Shown here: piece after piece, positions 10,101 through 13,000 of the stretch
Layout of the letters: every line of letters begins with the position of its first letter
How positions within the stretch are numbered: position 1 is the first letter of the stretch
Source of the DNA: CAZBDU01 sp964490725
GTDB taxonomy: Bacteria; Spirochaetota; Spirochaetia; SZUA-6; DRHE01
Length of the DNA stretch: 13,000 nucleotides
Assembly: GCA_964490725.1 (NCBI GenBank)
Contig: CAZBDU010000126.1
Location: 1 to 13,000, forward strand
Direction of reading: 5' to 3'
Notes under the pieces: model-generated
The model's database searches: none
What the model saw: only the letters and a program-made list of their open reading frames with translations
Told to the model about the DNA's origin: nothing
Position numbers and translations under genes: made by a program

Positions 10101-13000
10101 GGCCGAAGAATGCCACCTCATCGATATGCCCGTCGAAGGGCTCCCTGACCTTCAGATGCCCGGGATCGTCCCCGTCGTGGTGGTTGCGCTCCAGCGAGCC
10201 GCCGATCACGATCGGTTCCTGGTTGCCGGCCAAGCCACCGGTGTAGGGGTTCTCCCCCACGAGTTGCCCGTTCAGGTACAGCTTCATCCCCTCCTGGCCG
10301 AAGGTGAAGGCCAGGTGGTACCAGGTGCCCGCCTCGATCAGCCTGTCGGTGCAGATGGTGTGACTGTCGCTCTCGCTCTGCAGCCGCACCTCGAGGCGGG
10401 ATCCATCCAGCGCGATGTTCAGATGGCCTCCTGTCCCATACCCCCAGCCATCGCTGCTGAACAGCGTCTGCGTCCCGGAGGTGCGGTCCGTGTTGAACCA
10501 CAGCGCTACCGTGCCGGAGGCCACCTCGAAGACGCTGTCGTGCTCCACCACCACGTACTCCCAGTGGCGGTGATGGAGCTCCAGAGCCTGCCCCGCATCG
10601 TAGCCCGGGAAGAAATCGCTCGGGTCCAGATCGGCAGCGCAACCCACGAGAGTACCGTCCTGGGGCTCGCCGGCCAGATCGGCCACCACGCCGTCGACGA
10701 TTTCGTCGAAGCTCCAGTAGGCGATCGGGTCCACCGGTTTGCTGACGAATACGGTATCGTCTCCGGCCGTGCCGGCGATGTACAGCACCCCGTCCTTGAC
10801 CACCACTCCCGAAACGAGTATCTCGATGCCCGCCTCGGCCCAGCCGCCGTCGTCATCGGTGACCCTCACGGTGACGGGAAAGAGCCCGCCCTTGGTGTAG
10901 GCATGGGTGCTCTGGTTCACGACACCGGCCTGAGCCGCGATCGTCTCCTGGAAGCCGTCTCCCCAGTCGATCGCGGCGGTATGAGTGTCGACGGTTCCCG
11001 GATCGGAGAAGACGAGGCTCAGCACCACGACCTGCGTCGGCGCAGCCAGCGGCGGCTCGGCCCACAGGGATTCCATCACCGGGGCCACATTGTTGACCGT
11101 CACCTCAGCGGAGGCGCCGTCCACACCCCCGTCGTCGTCGCTCACCGTCACCGCGATCAGGTAGGTATCTGCCGGGGTGCCGCTGGGATCGTCGTCCAGG
11201 TACTGATGGCTCGCCGTGAAGGTGCGCGCCACCGCGTCCACCACCGCCGGCCCGCTTTCCCCGTCGCCCCAGTCCACCAGCACCGTGTGCGTGTCCAGCG
11301 GGCTCACGTCAGTGAAAACCCCGCTCACGGTGACCCAGCCGTCCTCGTCGATCTCCGCCTGGCTCAACGTCACCGCGCCCAGCACCGGCGCCACGTTGGC
11401 GACCGTCACCTCCGCCGAGGCGCCGTCTACACCACCGTCGTCATCAGTCACCGTCACCGCGATCGTGTACCTGTCCGCCTGGGTGCCGCTGGGATCGTCG
11501 TCCAGGTACTGATGGCTCGCCGTGAAGGTGCGCGCCACCGCGTCCACCACCGCCGGCCCGCTTTCCCCGTCGCCCCAGTCCACCAGCACCGTGTGCGTGT
11601 CCAGCGGGCTCACGTCAGTGAAAACCCCGCTCACGGTGACCCAGCCGTCCTCGTCGATCTCCGCCTGGCTCAACGTCACCGCGCCCAGCACCGGCGCCGC
11701 GTTGTGCACCGTCACCTCAGCGGAGGCGCCGTCCACACCCCCGTCGTCATCGCTCACCGTCACGGCGATCGCGTAGCTGTCCGCCGGGGTGCCGCTGGGA
11801 TCGTCGTCCAGGTACTGATGGCTCGCCGTGAAGGTGCGCGCCACCGCGTCCACCACCGCCGGCCCGCTTTCCCCGTCGCCCCAGTCCACCAGCACCGTGT
11901 GCGTGTCCAGCGGGCTCACGTCAGTGAAAACCCCGCTCACGGTGACCCAGCCGTCCTCGTCGATCTCCGCCTGGCTCAACGTCACCGCGCCCAGCACCGG
12001 CGCCACGTTGGCGACCGTCACCTCAGCGGAGGCGCCGTCCACACCCCCGTCGTCATCAGTCACCGTCACCGCGATCAGGTAGCTGTCCGCCGGGGTGCCG
12101 CTGGGATCGTCGTCCAGGTACTGGTGGCTCGCCGTGAAGGTGCGCGCCGCCGCGTCCACCACCGCCGGCCCGCTCTCCCCGTCGCCCCACTCCACCAGCA
12201 CCGTGTGCGTGTCCAGGAGACCGGCGTCGGTGAAGCTGCCCGACAGCGTCACCCAGCCGTTCTCGTCGATCTCCGCCTCGCTCAGGTTGAGCGGCCCCAG
12301 CACCGGCGCCGCGTTGTGCACCGTCACCTCAGCGGAGGCGCCGTCTGCACCCCCGTCGTCATCGCTCACCGTCACCGCGATCGTGTAGCTGTCCGCCGGG
12401 GTGCCGCTGGGATCGTCGTCCAGGTACTGATGGCTCGCCGTGAAGGTGCGCGCCACCGCGTCCACCGCCGCCGGCCCGCTCTCCCCGTCGCCCCAGTCCA
12501 CCAGCACCGTGTGCGTATCCAGCGGGCTCACGTCCACGAAGACCCCGCTCACGGTGATCCAGCCGTTCTCGTCGATCTCCGCCTCGCTCAGGCTGAGGGC
12601 GGTCACCTCCGGGGCCATGTTGGTCACAGTGACTGCGGTGGTGGCACTGTCCTGTCCCCCGTCGTCGTCCCTCACCGTCACGGCGATCGTGTAGCTGTCC
12701 GCCGGGGTGCCGCTGGGATCATCGTCCAGGTACCGGTGGGTGGCCGCGAACGCTCCGGTAAGCTGATCCACCTCAGGCGGCCCGCTCTCCCCGTCGCCCC
12801 AGTCCACCAGCACCGTGTGCGTGTCCAGGGCACCGGCATCGGTGATGCTGCCGGCCAGGCTCACCAGGCCGGTCTCTGCAACGGTCTCCGTTGCCAGCCC
12901 CAGACCGCCAAGGCTCGGCGCCAGGTTGGTCACGGTGACCGCGGCGGTGGCACTGTCCTGTCCCCCGTCGTCGTCCCTCAGCGTGACCGAGATGGTGTAG
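7102..13000 (-). CDS. Giant extracellular PKD/RTX/LamG repeat protein (C-terminal part; N terminus outside window)
   Basis: Very large predicted surface or secreted adhesin-like protein; about 1,965 residues are visible and the frame runs open off the window edge. The GTG at 12931-12933 is inside a PKD repeat (the preceding residues read YTISVTLRDDDGGQDS), so it is not a start. Domain order from the N-terminal side: end of one PKD repeat; six PKD repeats of 102 residues (11086-12921); a divergent PKD domain (10798-11085); a short GTAGDDTVFVS segment; LamG copy 1; a VRVYADF...YLGPGNDTVVID segment; seven or so RTX nonapeptides (9655-9876); LamG 2; FSGGLGDYRIDF; LamG 3; IDGTDRLLGVEVLVFGDGTV; a domain ending VLAGVQVV; LamG 4; stop. 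PKD and LamG domains are usual in cell-surface, sugar- or ligand-binding proteins, and RTX repeats bind Ca2+ after export. The C terminus (GPLGVPAAGP) has no recognisable type I secretion, PEP-CTERM or type IX sorting signal. No catalytic domain is visible. Stop TAG at 7102-7104. Confidence 0.9.
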   Translation of the reverse strand, partial: YTISVTLRDDDGGQDSATAAVTVTNLAPSLGGLGLATETVAETGLVSLAGSITDAGALDTHTVLVDWGDGESGPPEVDQLTGAFAATHRYLDDDPSGTPADSYTIAVTVRDDDGGQDSATTAVTVTNMAPEVTALSLSEAEIDENGWITVSGVFVDVSPLDTHTVLVDWGDGESGPAAVDAVARTFTASHQYLDDDPSGTPADSYTIAVTVSDDDGGADGASAEVTVHNAAPVLGPLNLSEAEIDENGWVTLSGSFTDAGLLDTHTVLVEWGDGESGPAVVDAAARTFTASHQYLDDDPSGTPADSYLIAVTVTDDDGGVDGASAEVTVANVAPVLGAVTLSQAEIDEDGWVTVSGVFTDVSPLDTHTVLVDWGDGESGPAVVDAVARTFTASHQYLDDDPSGTPADSYAIAVTVSDDDGGVDGASAEVTVHNAAPVLGAVTLSQAEIDEDGWVTVSGVFTDVSPLDTHTVLVDWGDGESGPAVVDAVARTFTASHQYLDDDPSGTQADRYTIAVTVTDDDGGVDGASAEVTVANVAPVLGAVTLSQAEIDEDGWVTVSGVFTDVSPLDTHTVLVDWGDGESGPAVVDAVARTFTASHQYLDDDPSGTPADTYLIAVTVSDDDGGVDGASAEVTVNNVAPVMESLWAEPPLAAPTQVVVLSLVFSDPGTVDTHTAAIDWGDGFQETIAAQAGVVNQSTHAYTKGGLFPVTVRVTDDDGGWAEAGIEILVSGVVVKDGVLYIAGTAGDDTVFVSKPVDPIAYWSFDEIVDGVVADLAGEPQDGTLVGCAADLDPSDFFPGYDAGQALELHHRHWEYVVVEHDSVFEVASGTVALWFNTDRTSGTQTLFSSDGWGYGTGGHLNIALDGSRLEVRLQSESDSHTICTDRLIEAGTWYHLAFTFGQEGMKLYLNGQLVGENPYTGGLAGNQEPIVIGGSLERNHHDGDDPGHLKVREPFDGHIDEVAFFGQALDSAQVEQVMHGGPVTVTDPEGATVRVYADFLEDPGHLREFDAADIYAGIIVYLGPGNDTVVIDGSMGLPLFMDGGEGDDRMSAGNGPAEIHGREGDDILIGGPDDDLLDGGEGGDLISGGAGDDILLGGAGDDRIDGGPGTDIVSGDLVLPVAYWSLNETGGSVVADSAGWPQDGIFLASHPDLDDPGPPETLAPFGAETGADFHGRSNEYIAVAHDEGFQVAEGTVQLWFRVDCSRETLFSKDHLGYGDGELNIAVVGHRLEVSLEGGQETHTILTGELVESGRWYHLAFTFGAVGMKLYLNGELVGENGYTGGLAGNREPIVIGGSLRWNRYDGDDLKKLEVREPFDGQIDEVALYEVALDAAQIRQLMLRGPLGVGEGMSPAGFSGGLGDYRIDFEEGALVVADTRPLSPVAVAYWSLNEESGSVAADTAGEPQDGAFYGGHPDLDDPGPPVTLAPFGAQTGADFHGRGNEYIAVAHDAAFQVQEGTVQLWFSTDRSRGEQTLFSKDGLGYGDGGHLNIALDGSRLEVRLQSGSGSYTIRTGFLIEKNTWYQLTFTFGSEGMRLYLNGELSGENAYTGGLEGNREPMVIGASLKWNRYEGEELGKLQVRDPFDGRIDEVAFYAEALTVEQIQRSMAEGPLGVRSRQQAETIDGTDRLLGVEVLVFGDGTVASVLGAQSENAGRLSAAEIRELAGPKPLVVLGAEGQALSLEGGWVNRGEEVIGETAYVRWVWGSGEAAVLVLAGVQVVPDEELAPILPVAWWSLNETSGRLVADAAGSAQDGWLFGRHPDLDDPGPPVTLAPFGAQTGADFRGRRGEYIAVAHDEAFELEEGTVQLWFNPDGTCGRQTLLSKDGWGYGDGGHLTVSLVGRRIEVRLQSASGSYCIQTAKLVDRGEWAHLAFTFGSAGMKLYLNGELVGENAFSGGLAGNREPLVIGGSSWGSRKDSGDLGKLWVSDPFDGRIDEVAIFAVALNAGQIQQLIAAGPLGVPAAGP
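7120..7812 (-). repeat. LamG module copy 4 (C-terminal)
   Basis: About 231 residues from PVAWWSLNETSG to AAGPLGV. It carries the jelly-roll landmarks shared by all four copies: EYIAVAHD, GTVQLWF, LLSKDGWGYG, HLAFTFG, GMKLYLNGELVGEN, GGLAGNREP, DPFDGRIDEVAIF. It follows a domain that ends in a natural-looking VLAGVQVV strand, and only five residues follow it, so it appears appended to the old C terminus. A 68-bp block (7655-7722) is identical to 8693-8760 in copy 3. Confidence 0.85.
7813..8157 (-). other. Second half of a split RTX-type C-terminal region
   Basis: Codes for IDGTDRLLGVEVLVFGDGTV (the 'GTDxLxxVExLxFxDGT' pattern that normally follows a VxDxRP strand in RTX proteins). After a spacer comes the strand-rich ALSLEGGWVNRGEE... 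VLVLAGVQVV segment that commonly ends such proteins. Its partner half lies beyond LamG copy 3. Confidence 0.6.
8158..8856 (-). repeat. LamG module copy 3
   Basis: About 233 residues from PVAVAYWSLNEESG to AEGPLGV, with EYIAVAHD, GTVQLWF, LFSKDGLGYG, GMRLYLNGELSGEN, EGNREPMVIG and DPFDGRIDEVAFY. It separates VVADTRPLS from ETIDGTDRLLGVE, two pieces that normally adjoin in RTX proteins. Confidence 0.85.
8857..8958 (-). other. First half of the split RTX-type region
   Basis: 34 codons reading SPAGFSGGLGDYRIDF and GALVVADTRP. The 'FSGxxxDYxI...VxDxRP' pattern follows RTX nonapeptides in many calcium-binding proteins. It is isolated between LamG copies 2 and 3. Confidence 0.6.
8959..9642 (-). repeat. 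LamG module copy 2
   Basis: About 228 residues from PVAYWSLNETGG to LRGPLGV, with NEYIAVAHD, GTVQLWF, LFSKDHLGYG, WYHLAFTFG, KLYLNGELVGEN, AGNREPIVIGG and EPFDGQIDEVALY. It is slightly shorter in the first sheet (CSRETLFSK, lacking two or three residues found in copies 3 and 4). It sits directly after the last RTX repeat. Confidence 0.85.
9655..9876 (-). repeat. RTX (hemolysin-type) calcium-binding nonapeptide repeats
   Basis: Consecutive GGxGxDxhx units: GGEGDDRMS, GREGDDILI, GGPDDDLLD, GGEGGDLIS, GGAGDDILL, GGAGDDRID, GGPGTDIVS, with one degenerate unit (AGNGPAEIH). They form a Ca2+-binding parallel beta-roll after secretion. A looser LGPGNDTVVID lies just N-terminal (about 9904-9936). Confidence 0.9.
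9877..10056 (-). other. Segment linking LamG 1 to the RTX block (second half of split domain)
   Basis: Codes for VTDPEGATVRVYADF, FDAADIYAGIIVYLGPGNDTVVID and GLPLFM. This type of segment usually directly follows a 'GTAGDDTVxVS' strand in RTX proteins, and that strand is here on the other side of LamG copy 1. Confidence 0.55.
10057..10725 (-). repeat. LamG module copy 1 (most divergent)
   Basis: About 223 residues from IAYWSFDEIVDG to QVMHGG, with EYVVVEHDSVFEV, GTVALWFNTDR, LFSSDGWGYG, WYHLAFTFG, KLYLNGQLVGEN, LAGNQEPIVIGG and EPFDGHIDEVAFF. It lacks the DDPGPPxTLAPFGAxTGADFHG stretch of the other three, which is replaced by unrelated sequence, and the GPLGV ending, so it is probably the oldest or least homogenised copy. 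Confidence 0.82.
10726..10797 (-). other. Segment before LamG 1 (first half of split domain)
   Basis: 24 codons, KDGVLYIAGTAGDDTVFVSK followed by PVDP: an RTX-associated 'GTAGDDTVxV' strand placed between the last PKD domain and LamG copy 1. Confidence 0.55.
10798..11085 (-). repeat. Divergent PKD domain closing the PKD array
   Basis: 96 residues starting APVMESLWAEPPLAAPTQ, with THTAAIDWGDG, HAYTKGGLFPVTVRVTDDDGG and ILVSGVVV. It keeps the PKD core (WGDG, HxYxxxGxFxVxVxVxDDDGG) but has a different N-terminal strand and lacks the LDDDPSGTPAD insertion of its neighbours. Confidence 0.8.
11086..13000 (-). repeat. Tandem PKD repeat array, 306-bp unit, continuing beyond window
   Basis: Six complete 102-residue units at 12616-12921, 12310-12615, 12004-12309, 11698-12003, 11392-11697 and 11086-11391, plus the end of another at 12922-13000. 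Unit plan: AP-x-LGxVxLSxAEIDExGWVTVSG, then DTHTVLVDWGDGESGP, TFTASHQYLDDDPSGTPADSY, IAVTVxDDDGG, SAEVTVxN. PKD-type Ig-like folds form extended stalks in surface proteins; the Asp-rich loops may bind Ca2+. Units at 11698-12003, 11392-11697 and 11086-11391 are nearly identical in DNA; the outermost unit (12616-12921) is the most diverged at its N-terminal strand (LATETVAETGLVSLAG). Confidence 0.92.

Noticed and set aside
7120..10725. LamG modules as classical transposable elements
   Set aside because: There is no transposase, terminal inverted repeat or target duplication at the edges, and all copies stay in frame as coding domains.
11216..12694. Series of near-identical small plus-strand ORFs starting MKVRATAS
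   Set aside because: They are antisense reflections of the 306-bp PKD units; their identity to each other follows from the DNA repeat.
11086..12921. Regularly spaced repeats as a CRISPR array
   Set aside because: The unit is 306 bp, continuous and coding in one frame with PKD motifs; there are no short direct repeats with unique spacers.
12931..12933. GTG as the start codon of the giant protein
   Set aside because: The same frame continues to the window edge with typical PKD repeat sequence (RDDDGGQDS), so the true start is outside the window.

Overview
The window is GC-rich DNA from a Gram-negative-looking bacterium, probably an anaerobe or sediment/aquatic organism. The [4Fe-4S]-type LarE, the cysteine-type sulfatase, the Fe-S Rrf2 regulator and the giant PKD/RTX/LamG surface protein all fit that picture. 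The FecR-plus-helical-repeat lipoprotein-sized secreted protein and the broken outer-membrane-like gene lean towards a spirochaete or another non-proteobacterial lineage. That placement is a weak inference, and nothing here fixes the phylum. No RNA gene, IS element, CRISPR array or phage gene was seen.

Layout. 1-948 (+): an orphan larE (ATP-dependent sulfur insertase). 969-3866 (-): three genes in one direction, read as Rrf2-type Fe-S regulator -> zinc-ribbon/HD-domain protein -> iduronate-2-sulfatase-like sulfatase. They are headed by a clean sigma70-type promoter (TTGACG-17 bp-TATAAT on the minus strand) embedded in two perfect palindromes, which suggests autoregulation. 4015-5015 (-): a secreted-protein gene that can be read end to end only by correcting two +1 frameshifts at G runs. 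5205-7033 (+): a signal-peptide FecR-like/helical-repeat protein, then an EamA/DMT-type ten-helix permease that may be translated from a leaderless transcript. 7102-13000 (-): the C-terminal ~1,965 residues of a giant extracellular protein whose N terminus lies outside the window.

The giant protein is the most striking element. From its N-terminal side it carries at least six 102-residue PKD repeats (306 bp each; three share a 218-bp block that is base-for-base identical). A divergent PKD domain, an RTX calcium-binding block and four copies of a ~225-residue LamG (concanavalin-like jelly-roll) module follow. Three LamG copies sit inside what otherwise reads as one continuous RTX-type region, and the fourth is tacked on after its natural end. 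Cutting the LamG units out conceptually restores a conventional RTX layout. This suggests intragenic spread of a LamG cassette into a pre-existing adhesin.

Functional links between blocks are limited. The Rrf2/HD pair looks like a real regulatory unit, the sulfatase may be co-transcribed with it, and the other genes are independent neighbours.
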